The translations under genes and the position numbers were made by a program. The notes below the pieces were generated by a model, which searched no databases, was not told the origin of the DNA, and saw only the letters and a list, made by a program, of their open reading frames with translations. From NCBI GenBank assembly GCA_029339195.1, contig JAPTJF010000100.1, forward strand, positions 62,001-126,000: a stretch of 64,000 nucleotides of DNA, given 5' to 3'. The stretch's first letter is position 1; every line of letters starts with the position of its first letter. Shown in pieces: positions 10,822 through 24,049 of the stretch. Origin of the DNA: Micractinium sp. NFX-FRZ. Taxonomy: Eukaryota; Chlorophyta; Trebouxiophyceae; Chlorellales; Chlorellaceae.

Positions 10822-13800
10822 TCAGTCGCTGCCCCCATTCATGTCGTCATGGGAGGCGTCATACGGGTTCAACATGCCCGGCACCTTGGCCAGCTTCTGC
10901 TTCTCCGCCTCCGCCTGCGGGGCGAGGGACGGGCGCGGGAGAGGGGTCGGCATGCAAGGTATGACACAGCCCTACGCGGCACGGCTGAGGGGCACTCAAG
11001 ACGGCCTCCCTCCCGCCCACCCCAGCCAACCGATCAAGCACAAGAACAAAAAAAACTCAGCGCCAGTCGCGCTGTGCATTGTTACTTCCTCGCTCACAGC
11101 TCAACACTTCCTCATCCACCTGCACTCACACCGCCCTTTATCAATCCACCTGCGCCGCTAACCCCCCGTGAACGGAGGTCCGCCGCTGTCATCCCCCCTG
11201 GCACACTGCCCAAGCAAGCAAGCATACACACAAGCCTTTGCAAGGAGGCCCCACCCTGCGCTGCCTTGGTGAAAAGGTCGGCGTTCTGCTGGTCGGCAAA
11301 CTGCTGCCCACCATCTACTGAGCCAAACCCACGAGGCAGGCAGATACATATGCTACACGCCATTGTTGCCCACCTGCGCCGCCACCTCCTCGGTGAACAG
11401 GTCTGCATTGTTCTGGTCGGCAAACTGGTTGGACTGCACCAAGAAGTCGCGCACGTGCTGCTTGAAGGTGGGGAACTCGCGCAGCTCCATCATGCCCAGC
11501 ACCGTGGCCTGGGGGGAGGGAGAGAAAAACAGGGTGATGACCTGATTGACTACAGTTCAAGGTGGGGAACTCGCGCAGCTCCATCATGCCCAGCACCGTG
11601 GCCTGGGGGGGGGGGGCAGCAGCGGGGGGGAGAGGCAGCAGACACAGAGTGATGCTGTGATGCATACCGTTCGACAGTGAGGATATAGCGCGGCTCTAAG
11701 GCCCAGCATGGCGGCTTAGGGATGAGGGCACCAGGGTGGGCATTGGGGCGAGCCTGTGAGAACTGGGTGCTGCTGCCGGGTGGGGAACCCGAGCCTCAGG
11801 TGCGCCAAGGGCAGCTGTGGGGACAAAACCAGCAAAGTAGGTTTCGTGCAAGCGCTCCGGTGCGACAAGCCGCTGCCCCTCATCCCGCCCCGAGCCGCCT
11901 GCATGCACATGCCGTCCCCTGCCCCTTGCCCCACACTCCCCCGCCCCTCCCCACCTGCACTTGCTGGGGCCGCAGGTTGGGGAAGCTGGTGGTGAGGAGG
12001 TTGGTGACGTACTGCGTCACAAAGGCGACGTTGGAGGGGTAGGCGGCCGCCCCCTGCGCTGCCACATCCCACAGCGGCGCCGTGATGATGTCGGTTTGCT
12101 GCAGGCGAGGCACATGAGTGGAGTGGATGTGAGGGGTGGACAGGAAGAGGAGTGGCGGCGGGTGAGAGAGTGGCGGGAGTCAGCAGGCGAGGCGGGGGCG
12201 TGACGGTTGTTTCCAGCAGCCTGCCACCAGCGGCCCCAACCCGGCGCTCCCAACTGTCCGTGTGCCAACCCTGCCTGTGCAAGCCCGACTGAGCTGCCCA
12301 GCAGCTGCCGGTGCACTTGAGCCTGACCACCACCACACCCCATCGCATGGCCCGGCTGCTAGCCCTGCTTGCCTGCACGATGGTGAAGAGGTGGTGCAGG
12401 ATGCGGGTCTGCAGCTTGAAGCCGGGCTTGTGGAAGGTGTCTGCAGGGGCGGTGGGGGCGGGAGGGGAGGGGAAGGCGGGAGGGTCAGTGGCAGCACGGA
12501 ATGCGGGTCTCCTCCTGCCCCCATGGCTGGCAATGATCCCCGGCCCTAGCTGGCCCCCTCCCACTCCAGCCACCCAAGCACCGGTGAGCAACCCTGCCCT
12601 CACCCATCATGACCGAAAAGATCTACAACATCGCTGTCCCTCCCGTCCATGTAGATTCCGCCCACCACACCACCCACCCGTCATGACCGCAAAGATTTAA
12701 ACCCTATGCAAAACAACATTGCTCTCCCTCCCGTCCACGTCGTTTCACACACAGCACACCCCTCACCCGTCATGACCGCAAAGATCTCCTGCACCAGCTG
12801 CGTGTAGAAGGCCTGGTGGAAGCCGGTGGCCACCCCGCTGCCCACCAGCATCACCAGCAGCTCGTGCAGCAGGTTGAGGCCTGCGGGGGGGGCGGGGGCC
12901 ATACTTGTGAGTAAGAGTACGGGGTGGGGCAGGGCATCATCACCGGCAGCTTGGAACGCAGCAGGTTGAGGCCCATGGGGGAAGAAAAAGGAGCAGGGTA
13001 GAGGCGAGCTGCAGCGACTCCGGCGAGGTTGCTGCTGCCACGGCCAGACCTGCACGCCAGCACCACCACCACCAATTACCCCCGCCTGCCGGTGCCCACG
13101 AGCTCGGCCACCTCCCCGCCCGCCCCACCCGTGTCTGCAATGTTGCGCTCCGTGTGGCGGAAGGCCCACACAATGGAGTCCACCACCAGCTTGAGCTGAG
13201 CCTGCAGGGCGAGAGTGGCATCGAGACACGGGGGTTGGGAGGGTGAGGTGGCTTGCGGGCGGGGAGGGAGGCGGGGCATGGCAGTGGGGGCGGCGGCATG
13301 GCTCAACGGGCATGGGGCAGCGCACAGGGCTCCTCATCAACATCCCTTGCTCCTTGCCCAGCGCTGCACCTTCCAGCGTCACCGAACTGAGCCCGAGGCA
13401 GAGCGCCCCCTCTGCCCTGGCCTTCTGCCCCTGCCCTGCAGCCGCCCCCCTGACCCGGCTTAGCGCCCCAAACGCTGTCTGGCTGTGCATGCCTCACGGT
13501 GCCAAGCTGTAGAAGCCGCGGGCGCGGCTTACCGAGCTCATGGCAAAGAGGGTGGTGGAGCAGTGGTTGGTGATGGCGCGCAGCAGCGAGAAGAACTGGA
13601 GGCGGTGCTCGGGGTAGTCCTGCAAGGGGCGGAGGCAGGCAGGGGAAAGGGATGTAACGGGGCAGGCAGAAGGAGTAAGGGGAGGGATGGGGCAGGGAGG
13701 AGAGCTGCAGGGGAGTGGAGTGCACAGCGCGGCGCTGCAGGGGGGAAGGGAGGAGGAGGAAGATTGAAAGGGGCAAGAGCATGCAAGTATGTCGACTTCC

Positions 13801-16800
13801 ACGCCCACGCCCACACAGTTTTACTGAGCGGCGCAAAACGGCTGCACGCCCGTGTCCTACGCACCCGCCATGCCGTGCCCCCCGCCCACCACACCTTGCC
13901 CCCCGGGCCACCCTTCCTGCCACCCATGCCTGTCCCTCACCTCAAAGTTGCGGGTGATCATCTGCAGCGTGCACTCAAACACAGACCCAAAGATCTTGGG
14001 CACCTGTTGGGTTGGGTCGGGGCAGGGGGAGGAACGGGGACAGGAAGGGGGGCAGGCGAGGGGAGATGAGGACATGGGGGAGCTTCAGCGGGGTGCACGC
14101 TTGAAACGAGCGGGCACAGACTGCCCGCGCTGCCCGCCCTCGCCCCCCTCTCCAGCTGCCCCATCCCAGCAGGCAGCAGGCAGCCTTCGGCCATCGGCAG
14201 GCAGCATTACTGCCCCCTCCTCACCTCTGCCTCCATCTTGCCGCGCAGCCGGTTGATGATCATGGCAAACATGGACAGCACCTCGGCGTCCCTGCAAGCA
14301 CATATGGTAGGGCGACGCAGGGCGCAGCATTTCAGCCGTGGGAGCAACCCAAGGCGCCGCTGTCAGACAACCAGGCACTGCCTGACATTGGCGTCTTGAC
14401 ACCCTCGGGAGGGCCTCATGCCCCCAGGCGGGGCCCAAGTAGGGTGAACCCCGGCTGGCTGAGGTGGCCCTTTTTTTTTTTTTTTTTTTTTTTCCCGGAG
14501 CTCACCGCGCGTCCGGGTTGTTGCGCGCGTAGTCGCCCAGGATGGGGTCCATCATGGCGGGGACGTACTGCAGGCACCACAGGCGGTACAGAGGCGGCAA
14601 AAGTGTGGGGGGAATGGTACACTCTTTAGTGGGCGACACACGATCAGCCGCCCAGGATGGGGTTCCTGTACCGCCATATGATGCATACCAGTGCGACGGT
14701 ACAGGCGGTACATGCGGATGTGCAGTATGGAGGGCACGACAAAAGCAGCCGCCCGCTTGCGCCATAACACCATTGATGAGTGAGAAGCAAGCTCCGCAGC
14801 CCCCACCTGCGCCGCCACCAGGTCTGGGTCCTCCGACTTGTCCACCAGCGTCTCTATGAGCCGCAGGGTGACCTTCTTCACGCTGCAGCAGCGGTGGTGT
14901 GCGTGGGTAGGAAGTGTTGGGAGCGGGAAGGAAGCAGCATTAGGACGCTACGGTCAGCCTCCACAAGCCGCAGCGTCACTTTCTTCTCGTTGCAGCAGCA
15001 TAAGGGGCAGCCCCTCCCCGGCACACAAGTGCGACGGCGCACGAACACGTCTGGATACTGCTGAGCACCGCCCCCCTCACCCAGCCCAGCCCAGACGTGC
15101 CGCCCCCACAAACACAGCACCCACCTGCGCATGAGCTTGACCGCGGTGGTCTTGGAGGCGTGCGGCCCTCCCGTGGCAATGGCTGCGCTGATCAGCTCGC
15201 TGTACATCCTGCGGGCGGGAGGGGACGAGCAAGTACGGGAGCAGGGGCAGGGCGGGCAGAAGACAAGGTACTGGTGAGGTTTCGCGGTGGGGTGGCAGAA
15301 GGGACATCATCCGCACTCTGTCACTCATTCTCCCCCATGACCTGCACTGCCTCCTCTTGTGCAGCCTCCGCACGACCCTGACCCCCCTGCCACCCCCGCC
15401 CCCACACCCACACCCATGCCGCCCTGATCCGCCTGCCACCCCCGCCCGCACTCGCACCCCAACCCCCAGCCTCACTTGTAGACCGCCAGCATGTCCAGGA
15501 AGATGAGGTTGAACTGGGACACAAAGGGGTGGCCCAGGCTGCTGCACACGCTGACGTTGGTCTGCGGGCAGGCCGTGAGCACGGACGGGAGTTGGAGGGG
15601 TAAGCAAAGGGGCAGGGTCGGCAGCAGGGCGGGAGGCGGGCTGTCAGGAAGGGGAGGATGGGGGCAGCACGGCACGGGTGGCTTGATAACATTGGACCCT
15701 TATGTGTAGCCACCTGCACTCTCACCTCGTGCAATGCAGCGGTGGCTGTATTGCTGAGACCCCACCACCCCTACCAACCTAGTTGTTGCACCCACCTGCA
15801 GGATGTTCTGCACGTTGCGGATCACCTCCGCCTGCTTCAGCACCTCCACATTCTGCTTGGCCTGCGGGGGTGGAAAATAGTGAACATGAGGTGGGGTGAT
15901 GAAGTTGGGGAAGGCTTGGGTGTTGTCAAGTGGGGGAGGAGGCGGCGGTTTGCTGGTCAAGCGGCAGCCCTCCGGCCTACGAGCGCATCCGACTCAGCTG
16001 CCCACCACCGCCCCGCGGTACCTGCTCTATGATCTGCTGCCACGTGGCATTGGGTGGCCCCATGAGCCGCTGCAGGTAGTCGTCTCGCCGCTTCGCGTCT
16101 GCGGGGCAGGTGCGGTGTGGGAGTTGAGTCAAAGGGGCGCCCCCGCCCATGTCACCGTGCCATCGCCCCTGCCAACCCACACATTCATCCAGCACCAGGC
16201 AACTGCCCCCCACCCACTTCTCACTGCTGGCCACCCTCCCCTTCCCTCCAACCCTGCCCACCGCACCAGAGGTGTGCCTCTCCTGCCCACAAGCAGTGCC
16301 AACCTGCTGCTATTGCACCTACACTCTCCCCTACCATGGGTGGTCCCGTCCCCCCCCCCCACACACACACACACTCCACCCCGCACCCCGCACCTGTGTC
16401 TGCTGAGATCATGAGTCCCACCGCCTCGTAGAACATGTGGATCTGGTGGGTCTCAAGGTCCTGGGGCAAGAGGAACGCCAAGGGAGAAAAAAAAAAGTAA
16501 GTTTTGAGTATGGTCCAAGGCGTTGGAGCACCAGAGTGGCACTCTCATTGGGAGGCAGGCATCAAGGGCACCAACAGAACAGGGCGTGGCGGCCAAGAGA
16601 CGAACCGCGTGCACAACAGCAGCAGCGGCAGCAGCAGCAGCAGCAGCAGCACCACCACTCGTCGGAAGCATCTCTGACATGCCTCCCTCCCACCCCCCTC
16701 CCGTGCCCACCTGGATGGTGGCGGTCAGCCCCGTGAGCAGCTCGGAGATGAAGGGCTCGCTCTCCCCCACCTGCAGTGGTGGAGTAGCAAAGCCAGGCAG

Positions 16801-19800
16801 GCAGGAAGGGCGGGGCGGTTCAGGAGGCAGGGGGTCATGCGATTGCCGGCGCAGAGGCAAACTCAGGCGCCAGCCCAGCCTAGGCAACCTCTCAGCCCGC
16901 TCGCATCGTGCTGCCCACCCGCACGCCTGCCTGCCACCCCTCAGCGCTGCCGAGCATGGGCGCACACCAGCCCCGCGTGCGCCAGCTCAGTGCCCACACC
17001 TGCATGATCACAAACTTGCGCTTGCACTTGGACACGATCTTGAGGAAGGTCTCGCACGCCATGTCCTGCGGGGCGGGTGGGGGGTGCGGGGTGGGTGGAA
17101 GGCAGGGGGTAGGGTGGGGTTGTGAGTGGGGATGCCGGGTCAACGTGCTGAGTAGGTGGGCTCGTGACACGCCACAACAAAAACAACGCTTTGAAACAAG
17201 CTTACTTGACCCACACGTCTTCTCGCGTGCACAGCGGCCAAATCCTTTCCATCGCCCCACCCCACCCCACACCTGCACGCCCGGGTGCGTCTCGTGCATG
17301 AACTCAAACAGCTTGTTGACCACGGTCTTCAGGAACTTCCAGTGGTTGCGCAGGAAGCGGGGGTACTGACCCACCACATACCTGGGGAGGGGAGGGAGGG
17401 AGGGAGGGGGCAAAAGGGGCGGACAGGGTGTGTGTTTTGTGTCGTGGGGGCAGGGCGGAGAGGGCGAGCAGGGGATCCCCTTGCCCCAATGTGAGGCGCC
17501 CCAACAAAAGCTCGAAATGACCAACAAAAGTCGGGGGGAAGGTGGCAGCCGTGGGCCTAAGAACACGCTGCCCTCTGCCCTCGAGCAGCCACCAGCCACC
17601 AGCCGCCCGCGCTCCCCTGCTCACATGATGTTTGACGCGATGACTGCCTTGTTGTCCTTGCCCCGCGTCACCTCGCACAGGTTCAGCAGGTCGCGGATGA
17701 CGGTGACCAGGAACCTGCAGACATCGATCGTGTGCATTGTGGATTTGGCATTCAAATGCAGGGAAAGGACATTCAGCAGGTCGCGCTGTGACGGTTACCA
17801 GGAGCCTGGGGTGTTGTGAACGTGGTGAGATGGCGATGACATGGGGCAGGTTGGAGCAGGCACAGAATGAGCAGCGGGGAGAGCAGACGGTGCAGCGCAG
17901 TGTGCCACCCCTCGCCTCTCCCACACACACCCTCCTTCACGCCCCCACCTGTTTTCCTGCTCCTCCACCATGCTGCCGCTGATGCTGCCAATGGCCCAGC
18001 AGAGGCGGTTGAGCGGCGCCCACCCCAGCTCCCGGCCGTTCAGCTGCGCCTGCTGGGTGGGCGGGAAGGGTGGGGGGGCTTGTTCAGCAAAGATAAGAGG
18101 TGCATAGCGGGAGGCACACTGGATGCCTGGTGCCCAGCATTTGGTGCTCCTCATCCGCTTCGCACCCGGCTCACCACCACCCACAGCTTCCACGCTCAAC
18201 ACACACACAAAGCCAGCTCACCTGCAGGCGCAGCTTGTCCAGCATCTGGTGCTCCGTGTCGTCGTGGTCCAGGTGGCTCAGGTACACCAGCGTCTCGTGC
18301 ATCGTCTTGTACCGCGCCAGCACATCTGCGGTACAGCAGGTGCGGCAGGGTGAGCGGAGAGGCAGAGAGCAGGGCGGCGGCAGCGGAGCAGCACGTGTGG
18401 TCGCAGCATAAAAATGGCAGGCAGGCGGGCGCAGGCAGCTGGGAAGCTGGACCAGCCGACCCAGCAGCAGCGATGCAAATGGAACAGCAGCGTGGTCAGC
18501 AGCCTCAGCCCCGCACCCGTGTCTTTCATTGTCTCCCGCACCACGTTGCCGTTCTCATCCTCCACCACAATCACCTGCGGGGCAGGCGGGCACAGGACAC
18601 AGAATCCAGAAAGGGCGAAACCATAGCTCTCTCGCAACTTCACAACACACGATCCTGCTAAAACCATGCACCCGAGAGCAAGAACACGCCAGCATTTGCC
18701 CTCACGTCAGCAGCAGCCGCGTAACCCCAGGCACTGCCCCGGGGGTCCTCCTCCGCCGCCGACTCACCTCCTCCGGCTTGGCCATGCGCGCAATCATGAG
18801 CGCCCGCAGCTGGCTCAGCGTCTTCTGGTACAGCGCCTTGCGCGCCATGCCCACGCCGGCCGGCGCCGCCTGCGCCGCGCCGCCAAACGAAAACTGCGGC
18901 AGGGGGCACATACGGGAGATGGTGGGTGACACGTGCGGCGCCGGCTGGGCGTGCAGGCGTTGGAGAGAGCAGACGCACAGTGCAGGCCTTCCCTGCCACT
19001 TTCTCTCCTCAGCTGCAACCCACTCCCCCTCTGCCTCCCACTGCTCAGGCCCCCGGCAGCGCTCCTCACCGCGGGTGCTACCGCCGTGGACGACGGCTCC
19101 ACGGTGCAGACTGAGGAGTAGACGTCGGGGACGAAGAAGTTCCAGTACTCCAAACAGATCTTGAAGACCTGCTCAGGGAGTGATACAAAGAGTATACATA
19201 GGAGTTCGGTTCAGGCCACGCAAACTGCATGTGCCCTCTCTTCTTCTTTGGGGCAGACTCTGGAGACCTGTGGGGGGAGAGTGTGGTAGGCAAGTGCAAG
19301 AGGAGGAGAAGCTGGTGTGGATCCTTGCCGCCAGCAGTGCTCCACTCCGGCGCCGCCCGGCACTGCCATACAGACCCACATGGCATGCGGCACAGACGCA
19401 CAGCACCCCCCCCTGTCCCACGTCACATCCTGCAGACCCACATTGCAGCACAGCCGCACACAGCCCCCAGTCACCCGCCCACCCACCTCGTCGTCGTCCA
19501 CGTAGCTGATTGCCACCAGCGTGTCCAGCCCCTGCACCAGCGCCGCCCGCAGCTCCTCGCTCGCCTCCAGCACCGACAGGTGCGCCCGGAAGAAGGCGGC
19601 CAGGAAGAGCGCCAGGTTCTGCACAAACGCCTGGTCCTCGTCGCTGCCCCTGCAGCGCAGTCAGGTTGGGAGGCATGGACGTAGGGGTCAGGGGAGCGGT
19701 GGGGTCTGCACAAACGCCTGGTCCCATGCAGCTGCCCCTGTTTCTACGGGACCGCGCCAGCAGGCCGGGGGGTAGCGTGCGGAAGGGGAGTCGACCCAGG

Positions 19801-22800
19801 CCTGAGCTGCCACCACACCCAGGCCTGAGCAGCTGCCTGGCTTCCTCACTCCCGCAGCCTCCTGCCACGTCAGCATCACATGCATGCCGACAGCTACACA
19901 CACAGATGTGCAATATCGCAAGCTCCCGCCTGCTCCTGCCTGCCTGGGACTACTGGCACACACCCGTCGTCTACGGCCCCCCTGGCACTGCTGCCACACC
20001 CCCATCGCCCACGCCCCCCCTGGCACTGCTGCCACAGCCCCGTCGCCCAGCCGCCCGCCCCACCTGCTGTATGCCTCGGGGATGCTGGTCCCCGGGGGCA
20101 TGATGGCTGCCAGCTGCGCGATGAAGAACTTGTAGAGGTTGGCAAAGTGGGAGTTGTAGTCGGGGCCCACCTGCAGGGCCGCGATCTGTGGGGAGGCGAG
20201 AGGCAGAGAGGAAACAGACAAGAAAGCATGGCAGGGAAAGGTGTGAGCGTCAGATGTAGAGGGTGGCATAACCAGGGCTGAGATGGGCGCCCACATGCGC
20301 TGCCGCAAGCTGCTGGCAGGAGACGGGCAGCCGGGGGCAGATTGCTCTGAGCTCCGGCCGCTGCCGCTGGCACAGGGGTTTCACTGGGAGCAGCGAGACG
20401 CAGCGAGGCATGCCATCAAGCAGCGCAGCATGCAGCTGAACAAGGCGGGCGCCGCCCAGCTCCCACCTCTGCCAAGCACTGCAGCGAGATGTTTCTAAAC
20501 GCCGGCTGCGGGAACAGCCGCAGCAGCACCTGCGGCAGCGGACGGGGCAGGAGGGATGCTGTTGGTGGCAACAGCCGCGACGCAGCTGCTCTTGTAGTGG
20601 GGCACCCAGCACTACACGCACACCTGCGCTCCCACGGCCAGCCTTGTCACCCCTGAACCCTCGGCATCCCAAACATCCAGCCCCAGGCCCGCCCAGGTCA
20701 CTTCCCGTCCACGGCTACTGTCAGAATAAGTAGCAGAATCAACCAGGGAAGATAAGTAGTGGCACACCTCGATGACATTGCTCTCAAAGATGTACCCCAG
20801 GGGCACCCATGAGAGGAAGGCGTGCAGGGTGGCCAGCGTGGCGCGGATGAGGTCGGGCTTCTGGCTGGCGTTGAGCACCATCAGGCACAGCTCGTGCACC
20901 GCCCCAAACTGCTCGTTGAACGACGACTTGAGCTCCTTGGTCTTGGCCTGCAGGAACGTGATAGAGGAGGGTGCGAGGGCAAGGGGGTGATGAGGGCGCA
21001 AGGCAAGAAGGCAATGGGAGCTTGCGGCAAGTAGGGGATGAGTGTATGTGGCAAGGATACAATGAGCAAGCTCTAAATAGGCAGCCCTCAACACGCTTCC
21101 TCACTCACTGCAAACCACTCTCTTCACGACGGCTTGCCAGCGGCTGCTCGGCTGCCCTCCATGGTCATGGTGTGCTTTCAACCGCCACACAAACCCCCTC
21201 GCTCAGGAAGCGTAGCATGGCCATGCATTTTGTGATCGCCCTGCTAACACCGAGCTCCTTGTAACCAAGAGATCAGAGGCAGCAGGTGCACACCATGGTC
21301 ATTGTGTCCTTGGAGAAGTCGAACACCTCCTCGCTCAGCAGGCGCAGTATGGCCATGCTGTTCTCGCACAGCGTCTCGTTGGTCTTGGAGGCGCCCACGA
21401 TGTCGGGGATGAAGGAGGGCCACTTGTGGGGCCAGTCCTGCTTCAGGATGTCCACCAGCACCTGCTTGATGGCAGGGGGTGAGGCAGGGACAGGAGGGTG
21501 GGTAGGCACTACACGGGAGGAAGGAGGGCCACCTGTGGGGCCTGCTGCAGGCAGGACTTGGGGTGCCAGCACCAGCCCAGGGGGCGGCAGGGGCCCGCAC
21601 GCATGAGGGATTAGTTGAGCAAGTTCTACCAGGGTTGGGGTGGGTATGGTAAGGGGAGGGAGGGAGTGTGGCATCGTAGTGCAGACGTCCCGCCGCAAGG
21701 CCGGCAGCAGCAGTGCAGTTTCATAAAAGAAAAAGGCGTGCAGCGGCAACTGTGACAGCGCAGCATAGCCACCCCCCTTGTCCCTGAACCCATGCTCATG
21801 CCTGCCACACGCGGCACCGCATGGCCGCCTGCCCGCCAAGCTCCCCACATGCTGGCACCGCCCCCGGCTGCTGCAGCGCTTTGCTCCGTCCACGGCGGCT
21901 ACGCTCAGGACCCCCCCACTGGCAGCCACCTGTCAACGGCAACTGCAAAGAGTTGCGCAGTAGCCTCGCGAGCTCCCCTCAGCTGGCCAGGCCAGGCTGC
22001 CTGGTGCCCAGCTGCCATGCTGCACCCCGCCTCGCCGGCTAGCCACATCGCCACCTCGCCTCACTATCGCAAGCCTGGCTGCCTGTCCTTGCTGCCAAGA
22101 AGCAGCGCCGACGGAGGCTTCACCCATTGGCAGCTGTGCCAGCGCCGCCAGCGGCACAACAGCAGCAGAGAGAAAGCGGAAGCAACACAGCAGCACACAC
22201 ACCCCAGCCCTCACCCAGTCGCACAGAAAGTTACAGCGCAGCACCCAAAAGCAGCGCCCAGCACCAGCACCTACCAGGTTGAGTTTGTTCAGGAAGGTGC
22301 GCTCCGTGCGGAACGCCTTTTCGTCGGTGGAGATCTTGATGATGAGGTTGGAGCAGTACGTCTTGATGCCCTCACGCTGCGCATCGGGCAGCGCCCCCCA
22401 CCGCGTCTTGACCACGCTCTCAAGCACCTGCCGGCGGGCGGAGCAAGGGCAGGGCCGGGCAGGGCGAAGCAGGCAAGGCTGGTAAGCAGGAAGAAGAAGA
22501 CAGCGGAGAGCTGTCGGAAGGAGGCGGGTAGGTGGGAAGCTGGCGATGCGGAGCAGGTGGCAGCAGCTGTGCAGCTGTGTGTGCCCGTGTCGGTTGCCGC
22601 ACACCCAGCTGCCGCTCATGTCGGCGCCTGCGGGGGCACTGGAGCGGCCAACTGCCAACCGCTATACCCTTTGCACATTTGACGCCACGCAGCCCAGCGC
22701 CTGCTGTGCCCCTTGGATGGCCCGCTGCAGGCTTGCCACACTGTGACGCCGCCGGCGCAGGTTGTGGCGCCGCCAGCTGGCGCCCTCAACCGAACCAACC

Positions 22801-23439
22801 GCTGGCCGACCCCGGCCAATGCTGCAGCACCTGCAGCCTCTTTGCCTGCTGCGCCTGCGGTCCCTTGAATGCTTCTCTACTACTGCCTGCCCGCCAAAGG
22901 TCTGACCGGCCCTGACGCCAGGCAGGCGGAGCAGGCGACCCCCGCACCTGCAGCCCAAAAAACTTGGTCTGCTGATTCTTGGAGTGCTCCAAAATGGCGT
23001 CCACGCGCGTCCACGCCTCTGGGTGCTCCTGCACCGCCTTCAGCACTGCCTCTGCCGCCATGCGCTGCAAACATGGGGGCCCAACATTTGGCGGGCAGGC
23101 GGCAGGGTGTTATGTGACCGCGGGGTACCGCGGCCGGGCGGCCGGCAGCCGCACCACCCTCACCTGCGCTGCTGGGTGCACGGCGCGGGCTGCCCGTGCT
23201 GTCGGCCTGACTTCATCCCACTGCTGGTGCCCCGGGCAGAAGGGCAGGGCGCGCCAGGCCGCCTGTCCGGCACTGGCAGCGGCACCTGTCCCAGCCTCGC
23301 TCACCTCCTGGTTAGAGCCGGCCCCATAAAATGCATTCACGGTGCTGTCCAGCAGAGCCACGTCCAGGGGCTGCGCAAAGTCAAGGAGCTTGGCCGCCAC
23401 TGCCTCTGGGCCGCCCACCGCTCCGTTGGGCGCCGCCAT
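10822..23439 (-). CDS. XPO1: Exportin-1 (CRM1/XPO1), nuclear export receptor
   Basis: Thirty-three exons, 3276 bp, 1091 aa (family about 1070-1080). Starts: 23439, 23064, 22427, 21461, 20947, 20529, 20185, 19649, 19168, 18893, 18574, 18325, 18049, 17714, 17381, 17065, 16770, 16460, 16098, 15861, 15561, 15208, 14882, 14567, 14291, 14003, 13619, 13201, 12880, 12440, 12098, 11508, 10914. All phases agree. CRM1 signatures run end to end: [19 protein letters not shown] (N-terminus), [75 protein letters not shown] and [20 protein letters not shown]. The Cys in DMAC matches the leptomycin-sensitive cysteine of the NES groove (human Cys528). It binds leucine-rich export signals with Ran-GTP at the nuclear pore. 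The C-terminus is divergent ([20 protein letters not shown]). The intron 12372-12099 has a GC donor. Confidence 0.96.
11466..11611. repeat. Direct repeat of an exon edge (exportin-1 exon 32)
   Basis: About 50 bp at 11466-11516, the start of exon 32 (minus strand) with its acceptor, recur essentially unchanged at 11560-11611 inside the upstream intron. A weaker copy of the other end of the same exon (encoding [13 protein letters not shown]) lies at about 11263-11310 in the downstream intron. Confidence 0.9.
12371..12372 (-). other. XPO1: GC 5' splice site (exportin-1 intron 12372-12099)
   Basis: The exon ends ...ATCGTGCAG and the intron begins GCAAGC. The only GT nearby would break the reading frame and the strong CRM1 similarity on both sides. 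The 69-bp and 144-bp coding steps either side fit only with this site. Confidence 0.85.
12602..12790. repeat. Three tandem units of an exon/intron border (exportin-1)
   Basis: The motif C-C-(A/G)-TCATGACCG-(C/A)-AAAGAT begins at about 12602, 12676 and 12764, giving units of 74 and 88 bp. Each includes the 3' edge of exon 29 and its donor. Only the last copy is used as exon; the other two lie in the downstream intron. Confidence 0.85.
14471..14493. repeat. 23-bp homopolymer T tract
   Basis: An uninterrupted run of 23 T (A on the coding strand) in an exportin-1 intron, starting 12 bases after the donor of the exon 14567-14506. It is unusual in such GC-rich sequence. Confidence 0.95.
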
Positions 23440-24049
23440 GACTGCTGACAGTCTGGCCTAGGTAAATCACAGCCAGCACTGGAGCAGGGAGCGATCAGTG
23501 ACGCATATAAAGGGGAGACAGGGATCAGAAAGAGTTTGCTGCGATCGAGTAGCCGTGCGTGGCTAGCGGAGCTCCTGGCTGCGCAAATTGAAAGTGCAGC
23601 GCACGGATGGCGGGCGTGCAGCGGCAAAGTCGCAGCCAAGCGCTTCCCAGCTGTGCCAGCTCGACGAGCGCCAGGAAAGGCGGCAATTATTTTGAGTGCA
23701 GCGCCCCGCCCTCCTCAGGTCGCCTTCGCTGCTCGCAGCAATTCCCCGTTGGCGCTGTTATCACCCCGACAGCCACCAGCTGGCGGGAGCAAGCCAGCAG
23801 TCGAAGTCGAACCGAGTGTGCGCAGCCTCTGCCGCAGCCCCTAAGCCCCTGCCTGCCGCATTTCCGGGACAGCTTACCACAGGGGAATTCCCTGCAGCAG
23901 GCGGCGCGGCAGCAGCTGTCTGGCGACGTCGCGACGGCGGCGGCAGCGGCGGCAGCGGCGGTCCCTCCCCGCTCGGTTAGCAGCGGCTCTGCCACCAGTG
24001 CAGCCATTCTCCACCAAGACCCCACTACCTGGTCCGGCCTGAACTCAAC
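23440..24049. promoter_or_regulatory. Shared upstream region of divergent exportin-1 and LCB1 genes
   Basis: 610 bp separate the exportin-1 start codon (minus) from the LCB1 start codon (plus), so both promoters must lie here. A short AT-rich stretch (GACGCATATAAAGGGG, about 23500-23515) contains TATAAA on the plus strand. A CGGCAATTATTTTGAG stretch lies near 23685. The functional elements were not identified. Confidence 0.5.
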
